A stretch of DNA of 64,000 nucleotides from Molossus alvarezi (Eukaryota; Chordata; Mammalia; Chiroptera; Molossidae). The notes beneath the pieces were generated by a model. It was not told the DNA's origin. It did not search any database and was given only the letters and a program-made list of their open reading frames with translations. Location: assembly GCA_037176705.1 (NCBI GenBank), contig CM073893.1:18476074-18540073 (forward strand), given 5' to 3'. Shown one piece after another: positions 12,291 through 23,096 of this stretch; position 1 is the stretch's first letter, and each line of letters opens with the position of its first letter. Made by a program: the position numbers and the translations under genes.

Positions 12291-12312
12291 CCACTCTGAG
12301 GATTTAAAAAAA
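12086..12312 (+). mobile_element. Ves SINE with long (TC)n and TSD
   Basis: Head GCCCTGGTCAATTTTGCTCA and core GGGCACATACCTCGGTTGCA, then a (TC)n run to about 12283 and a short A-tail. TSD of 14 bp with one mismatch: 12072-12085 (AAGAAATTATTACA) and 12313-12326 (AAGAAATCATTACA). Confidence 0.93.
12239..12284. repeat. (TC)n microsatellite in a SINE tail
   Basis: About 22 TC units at the usual Ves CT tract, followed by TTTCTCTCCCACTC. Confidence 0.95.
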
Positions 12313-12614
12313 AAGAAATCATTACACCTCTGGGCTCTCCCACTTCCAGGTTTATAAAAGGAGTGTGCTGAACAGATGAGATCCAATTTCCCTTAAAATC
12401 TGAATCTACTTAAATGCAGTTTACTGAACACAGTAAATACATCTTTATAAATCAGCTTCTAAATCAAAGTATGCACAGGATATTCCATTTTCAAGGGGCC
12501 TCATTTTCAACTGGTATAAATGAGGCTTGTTTTACTTAGAGGCATGATATTCAATACATTGGCCTAAATGATAAGAAAGTTTGGCACAATATTAAACAGA
12601 CCCACTGGATTTTT

Positions 12615-12851
12615 TTTTTTTTTATCCTCACCTGAGGATATTTTTCCATATTTTGTTCAGATAGAATGGGAGGGGGAGAGAGCGAGAGAAACATCGACGT
12701 GAAAGGGACACATCAAGTGGCTGCCACCCGCACAACCCAACCAGGGGCGGGGACAAACTGCAACCAAGGTACGTGCCCTTAGCGGGAACCGAACCCGGGT
12801 CTCTCTGGACCGCAGACCAACGCTCTAATCACTGAACCAAACAGGCCAGGG
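12615..12851 (-). mobile_element. Ves SINE, hairpin-tailed, with TSD
   Basis: Poly-T, then TATCCTCACCTGAGGATATT at one end and AACAGGCCAGGG at the other mark a complete minus-strand copy. The sequence ACCCACTGGATTTTT at about 12600-12614 and again at 12852-12866 is the TSD. Confidence 0.93.
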
Positions 12852-12866
12852 ACCCACTGGATTTTT

Positions 12867-13571
12867 AAGTCAATGGTAATTGCATTAAAAATATCAATCA
12901 CTTTAAGAATCATGTCAAATGAAAATATGATAAATATTTTATCATGCTGAACAGTTTGCTCTCTCTTTGCAAAATGAATCACAGGGTATATGCCAACTAA
13001 GGTCATGTGGCAGGTATTTCCCGTTTCTGTACCAGGAGGCAAATATCACAGATTCAGTTCTCTGCTCCAGATGACAAGTCAGGTTTGTTCTGTATGACAT
13101 CTGGCTGTGACCAAATCCCACCCACAGAGTAACTTTTGATTGTTTAATGTGTAGCCCAGGTAAGTGTAGCAACTCTGTAGATCTTCCATTACACTTTGGA
13201 AACAGGAAGAAACATTATTGCATTATTGAGGATGTTTACAAAATTATTTAACTTATTCATATGTATCAGTAACCTGAAAAACAAACAAAGCCAAGCAAAA
13301 GCTATAGGTTATTCCTTTAACACTCTAAATAAAATCGAAGTGAGAGATTGCAAACTGCTCTTCACTCATCCACTTTAAACTTAATTTATTTAAGACATTT
13401 GAAGATGATGATGATACAGTAGAATTTGTCATCCTCAAACTTTGGTGCTTGACTATTTTTTAAAAAGCTGTAGGTGTCACCGTTATACTAGATTAACTGA
13501 CCCTTAGGTTTGATACAATATTGGCACATGTAGTCAAATGCACACTTAAGTTCACGTGGATGGTTTATATA
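12867..13571. other. Unassigned intergenic sequence
   Basis: AT-rich single-copy-looking DNA without exon or repeat signatures. Confidence 0.35.
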
Positions 13572-13769
13572 AGTGGCTTTCAGCTGGAGGTGACTTTGCC
13601 CCCAGCGAGCATTTTTGGTTCATACTGGGTGGGAGTTGCTAGTGGCACCTAGTGGGCAGAGGCCAGGGATGCCGCTGGGTGACTGACAATACACAGGACT
13701 GTAAACCCCGCCACAGCAAAGAATCACCTGGCCCCCCGTGTCAGTAGTGCCAAGGTTTGAGAAACCCTC
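13572..13769 (+). mobile_element. MER20-like hAT-Charlie MITE
   Basis: The order GTGGCTTTCA, GTGACTTTGCCCCC, CATTTTTGGTT, TGGCACCTAGTGGGCAGAGG and GGTTTGAGAAACCCT follows an old nonautonomous hAT element with CAGTGGTTCTCAA-type ends. Family name from memory. Confidence 0.65.
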
Positions 13770-14202
13770 ACCTGCGTTGATTTTTTGGATTTTAAAAACG
13801 AAAGACAAAATTCTAGCAAAGGTGTGGCAGGACAGTGAGAAGCTAGGAAAATTCCTGGGCAAATGGAATGAGGAAACTAAGACAAGAAAATTTAAAAAGG
13901 CCAAACAATTTGAACAGCTGGTGAATTGCAAGACTGTATCTCCCCCAACCAAAGACACCTGAAAGCAAAGGGTTTATACCTCCCCTCCCTAACCAGAGAA
14001 TACATAGCTTAAATCTCCCTGGTCTGGGAAAACAGAGGACAGAGACCCAATTAACGCCATTTGTGCCCGTCAAATTCAAGGACAGATGAAGTCAGGGGAA
14101 CAGTAACAAAAACCCCATTAGATCCAGACAGGCCCAAGATAAAAGTAAAACCGACCAAAGAATAATCCAAAACTTTCCTCTATGCTCTTATAATTAATTA
14201 AT
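13770..14202. other. Unassigned sequence, possibly the 5' part of an ERV LTR
   Basis: A 74-codon plus-strand ORF (13738-13962) is lysine-rich and matches nothing I know. The segment from about 13960 resembles ERV-type LTR DNA in composition and leads into the LTR-like block resumed after the SINE at 14203-14374. Confidence 0.3.
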
Positions 14203-14374
14203 TATTTTTGTTAATCCTCACTCAAGGATATTTTTTCCATTGATTTTTAGAGAAAGTGGAAGGGTGGGAGGGAGGGAGTAGGAGAGAGGGTGGCGATCGG
14301 ACATGCAACCCAGGCACGCGGCCCTGATCTCTGGCGCTTGGGCAGACACTAAGCACGGAGCCACACCAGCCAGG
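14203..14374 (-). mobile_element. Diverged Ves-type SINE
   Basis: TTAATCCTCACTCAAGGATA near one end (hairpin tail) and AGCCACACCAGCCAGG at the other (head) define it. The body is shortened and strongly mutated compared with other copies here. Confidence 0.75.
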
Positions 14375-14560
14375 TCAATAGGCGCATTTTGACGCATCAG
14401 CATATTAGAAATGCACCTGAAAAGTTGATGAATATTCTGCTAAAACCCCGCCTGAAGGAAAAAAAAAAAAGACTAAAAGCCCGCAGGACAAAGACTCAGT
14501 GCTGCTCTCTCTAGAACACCCCACCCCCCTTCTCAGGCTTGAATTTTTTATTTCTTCCTA
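14375..14560 (+). mobile_element. LTR-like fragment related to the LTR at 19.8-20.9 kb
   Basis: GCACCTGAAAAGTTGATGAA, followed by TATTCTGCTAAAACCCCG, parallels ACACCTGGAAAGCTGATGAC with TATTCTATTAAGATCC at about 20570-20610. The shared block suggests two members of one ERV LTR family. Boundaries not determined. Confidence 0.4.
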
Positions 14561-16340
14561 CACTCTAAGGGTCCCCCTGAGACTTGCAACCAGCAGAGGG
14601 CAGCAGCTCTCCCAGGCTCACCCAGGCTGCCTCCAAGGCGGACGCGCTCCGGGCTGGGCCCTGCCGGTAACAAAGGCGCGGGACGGCTCTCGATGCCAGA
14701 AAAGGGTTTCCTGGTCTATCACCCAGGCAGAATTTTGAATAACTCACAGCTTCAAACTTGTGCTAGGAGGTAAAGGCACACTGTCAACTTTAGAAATGTA
14801 AAAAAACATTTTTCACTGTTACTGAACAAATTTTTAAAATTTCTTAAAATTCAATGTATGAATTTTGATAGTGAAATTTTAATTTCCTCTACTTGAAAAT
14901 ATTCAAAGCCAATTTGGCACCTATGTGCTCAGGAGTTGAATTAATTGTGCCATACATGTTGGCCAGAAATAACAGGCCTAAGCTCCAGAGTCGGCACGCC
15001 AGCCCGCGGTAACTCAGACTCACCTCTCGGGGGCTGGGGCAGGCCGTCCCGTTACCCAAGTCAGGACGCTTCCTCACTAGGTCATACAACGGCCACAGTA
15101 CAACTGCTGGGGCCCAGCCTGCTCGGCTGCAAAGAAGTTAGAAAACCCCCAAGAACTGGCCCGACCCCAGGACTGGTCACCCAGGCGAGAGCGGCTGGTT
15201 ATCTTTTCCTACCAGGAAAAGTACCACCGGCTAAGAAGAAAGAGGAAATTTGACAGACAAAAGGTAATAAAGTAAATGAAACAGGCTGGCTAGAAAGTCT
15301 CTTAGAAGGAGGCGCCATCAGCGTTTTCGTCCAGGGCCCCACCAGCGCCTCCGAAACACTGTGGCCCTGAAGGACAGGGACCTTCTTCCAGGACCCAGGA
15401 TGCGCCCTCGGAGGCAAAGGTAGAAAAGATGCACAATGAGGCTCTAACCTAGATCTCAGGAGGACTGAATTACCTGTGATTAGGACTCCAACTTCAGTAT
15501 GTTAATTATTCATCGTGGGTACATGAGTATTTGTTGTAACTATATACTTTTTATGTTAAAATATGATATAATTTAAAATAATAGCAAAAAAAAAAGGACT
15601 TCTGAATGTTACGCATGAAACGAAAGCGCTAAACTGATGCTTAAGTCTAAGAAGCAGTAGTAGCAGCTCTCAGCTAAGTGCCACGTGGCTGCTATTGACA
15701 AAACCAGGACTTGGTTGGTAGGTAGTGTCACTTACACCAAATCGGGCCCACAGTACTTGTAGCTGCAGACCCCAATGCAGAACTATTCGTGCAGAAATTG
15801 AGGAAGATTTATGAAAGAAGTGCATATTTCCAAACTAACTGAGGAAGAAAAAGCCACCGACAAGCCTGGTGAGAGAAAAGCTTCAGTGGTCACAAGGAAA
15901 CCACACACCCAAACCGAGCATCCTCTACATGACAGGCCTGGCTGGGATCCCGCTCATCGGCACCCTGTTTCACTTGTAACAAACAAATGCAGGCCTATTC
16001 TTTACAAATTATGAACTTACTATTATCCTCCCAATTTTTTAAAGTGAGGAAGACATATTGTTTAAGTGCAAATTCCGATTTCTCGGGCTAAGGCACAAAG
16101 CTTCTTACCTGTGAATGACTGGATCTTCTCCATGTTCTGTTCCAAGGACTCAGCAATCGGCTCGGCTCCAGCCGCTGCCCTTTTCTGCTTCCCAGAGGTT
16201 CCTCTCAGACCCTCTGTTCGTCCGCAGCCCCGGACCCCCCAGGGCCCACCATAAGCACCTCCCTTCACAAGCCCCCTCCCCAGGCCTCCCCAGACTGTGC
16301 TTGTCCTCTTCCGCTCCTGGAGGGCCTGCGAAGAGAACCC
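14561..16340. other. Unassigned intergenic sequence
   Basis: Mixed DNA with GC-rich patches (about 14580-14700, 15000-15420). None of the ORFs on either strand matches a known family. A strong donor-like string on the minus strand near 16109 is treated under findings. Confidence 0.35.
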
Positions 16341-16344
16341 CTGC

Positions 16345-16460
16345 CGGGCTCCACCCCCAAGGTCTGACTCAAGGCCTGGGTGAGCCCGAGGGGGCTGCAT
16401 TTCTACCGAGTCCCCAGGTGACGCAAAGCTGTCAGGGTGGGGACCACATTCTCAGAATGT
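16345..16460 (+). mobile_element. MER5A-like hAT MITE remnant
   Basis: GGGCTCCACCCCCAAGGTCT, TGCATTTCTACCGAGTCCCC and AGGTGACGCAAAGC, then GGACCACATTCTCAGAATG, follow the second half of MER5A. The 5' terminus is lost. Confidence 0.65.
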
Positions 16461-16499
16461 TCTCTATTGCTCGATTACATAGTTGTATCTTTCACTAGA

Positions 16500-16690
16500 C
16501 TGTGAGCTTCTTGAGGTCAGGGAGCATTTCTGACACATCTCATCTCCAGTGGCCGGCCAGTGTCCAGGAGTCATTCGATTAGTCAACACATAGTGAATGC
16601 TTATTATGTACTGGTGTAGGCACTGATTCAGCACTTAGAAAACTCTCTCTGTGTATGTCCCTGCCTTCATAGAGCTTTCCTTCTCGTACT
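16500..16690 (-). mobile_element. MIR/L2-type remnant
   Basis: CTGTGAGCTTCTTGAGGTCA and AGTGAATGCTTATTATGTAC, followed by GGTGTAGGCACTG, carry the signature of the MIR/L2 3' end in reverse. Worn and approximate. Confidence 0.5.
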
Positions 16691-17388
16691 ACATAGTAAA
16701 CTCTCAGTATATCCTAAAATCTGATCCCTTGTACAGAAGAAAAATGGCATTATCATGACCATTTTAATAGTGCAATGGAAATATGAATTTTCCACTTCCT
16801 AACCATAGTTTTTCCCATGTGTATGTTTCTCCCTTCTGATATCCCACATCTCCAACATCCAACACATAAATCCATACACCTGGCAGTGTTCCAGGCTCTT
16901 GGGTCTTACAAAATATTTACTGAGTGATTTATAAAACATTTGATGGAATTGACATATTAATAAAAAACAACAAATGCAAGAAAACATTTAAGTTTGTATA
17001 ATTAGTGTATGAAGACCCCTGGGGGGATGTGAGCAAATCTCAGTGTGTCCATATTGATAAATATTAAAGAAGAGCTTAACCACTGATTATCTCTGCGGGC
17101 ACCTCTCCTCCCCTCCTTCTCTGCTCCATGCCCTACACCTTGGGAACTGTCTATGACAGTTCCCAACTGCCTGCCATGGTGACTTTGAACTCCCAGTGTG
17201 CCGGGGCAGCCTGCTGTACCAGCAAGGCCATCTGGGCAACATTTGGATTGTCCTGTGCAATTCTGAGAAACTGGTGCGAGAAGGGGCAGGGGGTCTCCCG
17301 CAGAGCAGTTTGAAATGTAAATGAACTGACCACGAAGTCTACTTCCGGGACTTTCAGTGTGCTTAAGATTTACAGATGTTTTTGTTTT
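16691..17388. other. Unassigned intergenic sequence
   Basis: Small overlapping ORFs around 17000-17330 on both strands show no family match. Confidence 0.3.
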
Positions 17389-17474
17389 TTGGTACATGCC
17401 CCTAGTGGGAACCGAACCCAGGACTTTGGTCCGCAGGCCGATGCTCCAACCGCTGAGCCAAACCTGCCAGGGCA
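17389..17474 (-). mobile_element. Ves SINE, head fragment only
   Basis: GGTACATGCCCCTAGTGGGA at one end and AGCCAAACCTGCCAGGGC at the other keep only the tRNA-like head of a minus-strand copy (about 85 bp). The body and tail are missing. Confidence 0.85.
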
Positions 17475-18657
17475 AGATTTGCCAATATTTTTAAAAGACC
17501 TTGCATTCAAAGCCATGAGACACTCTGTGTCAATTTTATGGAGGGAAAAATGGGCAGCATTATGAGTAATGCTAAGCAGCTAGTTGCAATATTCTAGACT
17601 ATTTCTTCTCCGTTAAGATCATAACCAAATTTAAGTTTCAGTGCTAGTGATTCAGGAGTCAGAGCTGTCAAACAGTAATACTGTCTCAAAATAATATTTT
17701 CCCGTTGCTATCCCAAATCAGTGATATGACACCATAGTCCAAATCATCATTATGATTTTACATATCAAAAGACTTAAAAAAATTAATAACCTTTTTAAAA
17801 ATATACTTTTAATAATGCAGACCAGGCCCACCAACTTCATATTTATGATTCCATCTTAAATAAATTCTGGTTATTACAAAGCTTTGAGTATAAATGTGAA
17901 CTTTTGGTGATCCATATACTGACTCTTCAAAATAGCCAGGTTGTCATTTATATCCCTGGAGAAGTTTATTAAATTGTCACCATCACCCAAAGGAATTAAT
18001 ATTTCTTAAAAGATGTGCATTTCTCTGCTGAGATGTAACTCCCAGTGACCCACACCCCCTTTAAACTGGCTAACATAAAGCAAACACAGGGAGAACTCAA
18101 TCCCTATGGGCAATTAAGTTGGTGTCCTTATATTATTGCTACCTCACTCAGTATAATAAAAGAGCATAGTACTATATTCTGGAAAACAAACAAATAAATC
18201 TCAAGTTAAAATATTCTCAGTAACATCATTCATATGCTAGTAATAAATTAGCTTTCTCAAAAATTTTTTCAACTGTTTACAAAATCCATCCTTATTTTCT
18301 CAGTTAACAAAGCTGACTTTTTAAAGTGCAATAAAAATTCTTGAAGTCTTCACTCCAGTTTAGACGGGACTTCCAAGTGGTTTCCAAGACACAGCTTCTT
18401 GTTTGAAGGCAGCTCTTCATTTGAAGGAATGGGTCTCACCACACCATCTAGTGTTCAAGGATAACTTAACATCAGGAAAATTTCATTTCAAATGTGTTTG
18501 TATTTGTTAAAGTTGTATCGGTTGCAAGATCAAAATAATGCTTAAGTTAAAAAGGAATATTCATTTATTTTATCTTAAAAGTCTCAACTATTGAAGAACA
18601 GATTCCAGATAACTCACTCACTTAATACAGTATCTGACCTTTAAAAAACCCAGTTTA
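17475..18657. other. Unassigned AT-rich intergenic sequence
   Basis: Long AT-rich stretch with no ORF of note, no repeat that I can name and no exon signal. Confidence 0.35.
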
Positions 18658-18920
18658 GTCCTGGCCGGTTTGACTCAGTGGTTAGAGTGTCGGCCTGTGG
18701 TCCAGAGAGCCCTGGGTTTGGTTCCTGCTATGGGCACGTACCTGGGTTGCAGTTTGTCCCCGGCCCTGGCTGGGGTCGTGTGAGTGGCAGCCAGTCAATG
18801 TATCCCTCTCACATCGATGTTTCTCTCTCTCTTCCTGCCTCTCTCCCTCCTGCTCTATCTGAAGATGAATGCCCTCCCAAAAAATGTCCTCAGGTGAGAA
18901 TAAAAACAAAACAAAACTGG
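18658..18920 (+). mobile_element. Ves SINE, hairpin-tailed
   Basis: Complete copy from TCCTGGCCGGTTTGACTCAG to TGTCCTCAGGTGAGAATAAA. The core GGGCACGTACCTGGGTTGCA and the CATCGATGTTTCTCTCTCTC arm are present. The TSD is not clear. Confidence 0.92.
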
Positions 18921-19154
18921 GTTCACTCAACAGTTTAAGGTCAACAATTCATTAAACATTTTTTGGGAAAAGTTATTTTTATTAGGCAGGAAGAAACAAA
19001 ATGCACCTCCTTGTCCTTTATGGAGAGGAGGGACTGCCCCAGGGGGCGTGGAGAGGCGGAGGGGACCTCCACCATCCCACCCTCCTCCACTGGAAGGCAG
19101 ACAGACTTAGTTCATTGTTCAGATGGGAGAAGAGCTTGGCTTCAACCTCTCCCT

Positions 19155-19772
19155 GACTTTTGATTTTAATAGCTTTATTGGTACAATAAATCGTGTTTAA
19201 AGTGTACAATTTGATGAGTTTTGACATTAGTATACATCTGAGAAACCATCACCAAAGTCAAGATGATGAACATATCACCTCCAAAACTTCCTCCTGCCCC
19301 TCTGCGTCTCATCTTTTCAGGGATCTGCTCCCCTCCCAGCCTGTTCCCTGCTCTGCTCTGTCCTCCTCGTCACAAGGACACTGTGCAGGCGGTGCAGCCC
19401 TGCCTTCTGCAGGCTGATCTGGAAGCCTACTCCTTCTCTGAACAAACAGAGGAATATATGTAATACAGATGGGAGTTTTAAAGCCTATTACCCAACCCAA
19501 AAACTAGAATAAGATTACTCCCTGTGTGCTCGCCAGTCTAATCCCATCCCTCGTTCACCCCCCCGTCAGAAGTAACTGCTATCTAAATCCTGTGTTTGTT
19601 ATCCCAAATCCCAATGCTTCTTAAAAATAATTTTACCACATACACTACTTAACAATACATTATTTGGCTTCCTTTTAAACTGTATGTAGAAATTGTATCA
19701 TAATGTACCTAGTCTGCTGCAACTTGATTTTTTCATTCCACATTGTATTTCTAAGATCTATCCATGTTTAAG
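19155..19772 (-). mobile_element. Old L1 3' region, part 1 of an interrupted element
   Basis: AATAGCTTTATTGGTACAAT, AAAGTGTACAATTTGATGAG and ACCATCACCAAAGTCAAGAT form the reverse of an L1M-type 3' UTR. Homology runs to TCTATCCATGTT at about 19772. The same L1 resumes at about 20940 and again at about 21770, so two later insertions split it. Confidence 0.65.
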
Positions 19773-19935
19773 TGTGGTAGGTAGTTAGACATGAGCAGAG
19801 CAAGGACGGTGGCCAGGTGTAGAAGGTCGCCAGGGTGGAAAAGTCTGAGGTGTCTAACAAAGGACAATTGTAGGGTGTGACCTTGTCTCCAGGGTAACCT
19901 TTTCTTCCCTAGCCTATTGCTGGTCATGTGGTTTA

Positions 19936-20185
19936 TTTATTTTATCCTCACCCGAGGACATTTTTCCATTTTTTGTTCAGGTAGAGTGGGAGGGAGAGAG
20001 AGGAACAGAGAGAGAGAGAGAGAAACATCGATGCGAAAGGAACACATCGAGTGGCTGCCACCCGCACAACCGACCAGGGCCGGGGACAAACTGCAACCGA
20101 GGTACGTGCCCTTAGCGGGAACCAAACCCAGGTCTCTCAGGACCGCAGGCCGACGCTCTAACCGCTGAGCCAAACCGGCCAGGGC
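19936..20185 (-). mobile_element. Ves SINE, distal unit of a dimer
   Basis: TATCCTCACCCGAGGACATT starts the unit on the plus strand and AGCCAAACCGGCCAGGGC ends it: a full minus-strand copy. It abuts the next unit with no TSD between them. Confidence 0.93.
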
Positions 20186-20370
20186 CCCGAGGACACTTTT
20201 ACATTTGTCTTCAGATAGAGCAGGAGGGAGAAAGGGAGGAAGAAAAAGAAAGAAACATCGATGTGAGAGACACATTGACTGGTTGCCACCCGCACAACCC
20301 CAGTGAGGCCGGGGACGAGAACCGAACCTGGGACTCTCCACTGTAACTGCTGAGCCAAACCAGCCAGGGC
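20186..20370 (-). mobile_element. Ves SINE, proximal unit of a dimer, core shortened
   Basis: It begins CCCGAGGACACTTTTACATT and ends CAGCCAGGGC. The stretch between core and head lacks the usual CTGCAACCGAGGTACGTGCC part. The perfect TSD GGTCATGTGGTTTA at 19922-19935 and 20371-20384 encloses both units. Confidence 0.9.
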
Positions 20371-20939
20371 GGTCATGTGGTTTAGACACCCCCACCCCCC
20401 CAGGACTTTTCTTCCTTAAAGATAACATCTAGGCCTTAGTTGTGTTTTAGTACCAGGCCCAGAAAAGCAACGAAATCAGACAAGCGACCCACAGCTGACC
20501 CCAGGACCAGCTGCATTGGCTAATGACCCTGCCCTGGTGTTGACCACCATTGGAGACCATGACAAAGACACACCTGGAAAGCTGATGACTATTCTATTAA
20601 GATCCTCCCCCTGGGACCTCTCCTAAAATCCCTGCCCTTGAAGGCCTTTAGGATGGAGGACACAGCGCGCTCTCGCCCCGAGGAGCACACTGGAGCCTTT
20701 CCCCGCCCCGCCCCATCCCGACAGGCTTGTTTTCCTCACCCACTCTTTCTCCTAATCTCCAAGGGCCCTTCTTTTGCCTCTATAATTTGTTTCCTGACCC
20801 CATTTCTTTTACGGTTCGTTTCTTCTACCTCTGTGATCTTCTAAATATATGTGCTCTTATAGTTTGTGTCTTGGCTCTGAAATTTTTCCTAGCTGGAACG
20901 CAAGTACACCAGTATAACACCTGGTGCCATTCTCGCCAC

Positions 20940-21165
20940 CGCCAAAGTAAGAATATACATGCAGTTCATTGATTTTCACAGCTATATACTCACTGCGGGA
21001 AAATACCATAATATATTTATCTAATCTCTAAAATAAACATTTCTGATAAGTCCAGTTTTTGCTTTTAAGAACAAAGTTGCAATAAATTACTTATCTCTCT
21101 GTCTTTTATACACTATGCAAGAGTTTTTGTAGGGCACATACATATAATTCAAAATGAAACATTTG
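20940..21165 (-). mobile_element. Old L1, part 2 of the interrupted element
   Basis: GCAGTTCATTGATTTTCACA and AATACCATAATATATTTATC, then CCAGTTTTTGC and AAGAACAAAGTTGCAATAAA, follow the L1 3' region directly after the segment ending at 19772. Confidence 0.55.
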
Positions 21166-21765
21166 CAATAACCTGGTTATTGTTTAACAGGAAAGGAGTA
21201 AAGGGAAGATTAGCTACTTTAATACTCCAGGTCTGTGCCCTGCTGACCAGTGGGGGGAAGAGACTGAACAAAGCCAGTTTAGACACATGCCCAGTGAAGT
21301 CTGAGTGATATGGGAGGTGCCTACCTGTCCATCACACCTGGGAGCAATTCAGTGGCCAGAACTTGTGTGGCCATGAAACCTGGATATTTAATCTTCTCGA
21401 CAAAGAAAGCTCTCTTTTGCTACTTCTGGACTGCTTTCGGGGCTCCCATGCCCTGCGTTCGCCATGCGGCCCACGGCCATGGGGACTCCATACAACCGAC
21501 CGATGGGCTGAATCTAGACTCATCCTAATCTGGACCTGGCTACCTCAGGGAGAGAAAGCCCTGGACTCTGGCTTTACTTTTAGCTTTGCTAAAGCCCCAG
21601 CTACCCCTCTTTCAGGACTGGCTGCAGGGAAATGGGACGTTGGAAACCGAGGAATGTAATTTTATGCAAATGAAGTCTTCTACCACATCTTATCCTCCTG
21701 TTGGGGGCCTCTGCATATGCTTATTCTGACTGTGCCTCAAGAACACACTCCCACTAACAAGGGAG
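21166..21765. other. Unidentified ~600-bp insertion splitting the L1 (LTR-like?)
   Basis: L1 homology breaks here and resumes with GGGTAATAAAATTGCTGAGT. The inserted DNA is of a different, GC-richer composition and includes a 98-codon plus ORF (21363-21659) with no recognised family. A solo LTR is plausible but I cannot find clear TG...CA ends or a TSD. Confidence 0.35.
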
Positions 21766-21888
21766 GAATCTGATTCTGGGGTAATAAAATTGCTGAGTCA
21801 TGGAATATATGCATGTTCAGCTTTACAAAGACAATGTTAAATTGTCTTCCAAGGTAGTTGTACACATTTTCAGTCCAGCCAGCAATAT
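21766..21888 (-). mobile_element. Old L1, part 3 of the interrupted element
   Basis: AAAATTGCTGAGTCATGGAA and TTAAATTGTCTTCCAAGGTA, followed by GTTGTACACATTTTCAGTCC, continue the same L1. It goes on for a few bases after the SINE (to about 22105). Confidence 0.6.
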
Positions 21889-22074
21889 ACCCAGCCGGTG
21901 TGGCTCAGTGGACTGAGTGTCAGTCCCAAGGACTGGGAGGTCCCGGTTTGATTTCCAGTCAAGACACATGCCTGGGTTTCCAGTTGATCCCCAGTAGGGG
22001 ACATGCAGGAGGCGGCTGATAGATGTTTCTCTCTCTCTCTCCCTGAAAAAACAAAAAACAAAAAACAAAAACAA
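21889..22074 (+). mobile_element. Ves-type SINE with (CAAAA)n tail and TSD
   Basis: Head ACCCAGCCGGTGTGGCTCAG, a reduced CT tract and a tail of repeated ACAAAAA units. TSD of 10 bp with one mismatch: CCAGCAATAT at 21879-21888 and CCAGCAATGT at 22075-22084. Confidence 0.9.
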
Positions 22075-22105
22075 CCAGCAATGTATAAAAATTTCTAGCT
22101 GTTGG

Positions 22106-23096
22106 GCTGAGGGACATGGGTGGCCGTGGGCACAACCTCCTCTCTTCCTGGCCATGGTCATGCTTGATGGGCCCTTCAGCTACTGCCCCAAGTGGGAGGG
22201 CCTTCCCGCTGGGGGGCGATGGTGCCAAGCTGGCCCTGCAGCCCGAACCCCACATTTCCCTGAGCATCCCCGCCAGGGAGTAGCATGCAGACATGTTTCA
22301 GTTCCTTGTAAATAGGACCACAAGCTAGAGCAGGCGGAGGAGGCTTGTCCCGTTGGAAAGAAAAGGCCAATGGAAGCAGGGCTTGTGCTGGTCCCAGTGA
22401 CCGGATTCTCTGCACACATCTGGATACAGAGGGTCGTGGTAAACCCTGGCACAGGTGGCCTTTCTGCGCCTGGCAGGTTAGATGTCATTTGTGAAGAAAC
22501 GGATCAGACAACTGGAGCACTGCAGGGCGGTTGCCAGAGGAGGCCTCGGGAAAGGAGGGCAGGATAATGCGTGAGGCCGAGGACGCTGAAGCTGACAGAA
22601 ATATTAACCATCTCCCCAGATTTGTTCTTTCTGATACCATGAAAACGGGTCTGAAGAGGGAGTTTGATGAAGTCTTTGCGAAGAAAAGGACTGTGTCGGC
22701 GAGCTGTCCTCCACGGAGCCTGCTCTGGAAACCTCCCCTGCACTTCCTTTCTGATGGCCGAGCGCTGTCCCTGCGAGAAGGGACCTGCCGCTGCTGGCCC
22801 TGCCCGCGACCGCTGCTCTGGAGCCTCGGCAAGGGGCTGTCTATGCGTAATGGTTCGGAGACAGTTGCTTGCTTCCCGCTCCTATACTGACAGTGTCACG
22901 TTTTAGAAGGCTCGTGTGTTCCACCGTGAGCCTACTTGTAGGGTACAGGAACTTGAAAGTTTTATGAAACAGGTGTAAGAGTATCTCCGCCTGTGAGTTG
23001 GGGTGGGACTCTCATTTCAGGTAGTCATTTTTAAAGTCAACGTTTTGCTGAGGAAGCCTGTCTCAAGGAAAAGCTGTTTTCTAGAGGAATTATTGT
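22106..23096. other. Unassigned intergenic sequence
   Basis: GC-rich in parts (22180-22860). Overlapping ORFs on both strands up to 119 codons match no family I know. Confidence 0.35.

Larger units (their letters stand above)
19773..20935 (+). mobile_element. ERV LTR inserted in the L1, carrying a SINE dimer
   Basis: The unit opens near TGTGGTAGGTAGTTAGACAT and closes near TCTCGCCACCGCCA. Subtracting the Ves dimer and one TSD copy leaves about 715 bp. L1 homology stops at one side and restarts at the other, which shows an insertion. A CCCCGCCCCGCCCC stretch occurs at about 20702-20715. The TSD is ambiguous, so ends are good to a few bases only. Probably a class I (gamma-like) solo LTR. Confidence 0.5.

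Noticed and set aside
15811..16014. 67-codon plus ORF with charged start
   Set aside because: No homologue recognised, no splice context and length within chance expectation.
22485..22890. Overlapping 115- and 119-codon ORFs on opposite strands
   Set aside because: Mutual shadows in GC-rich DNA with no family match and no splice or promoter evidence.
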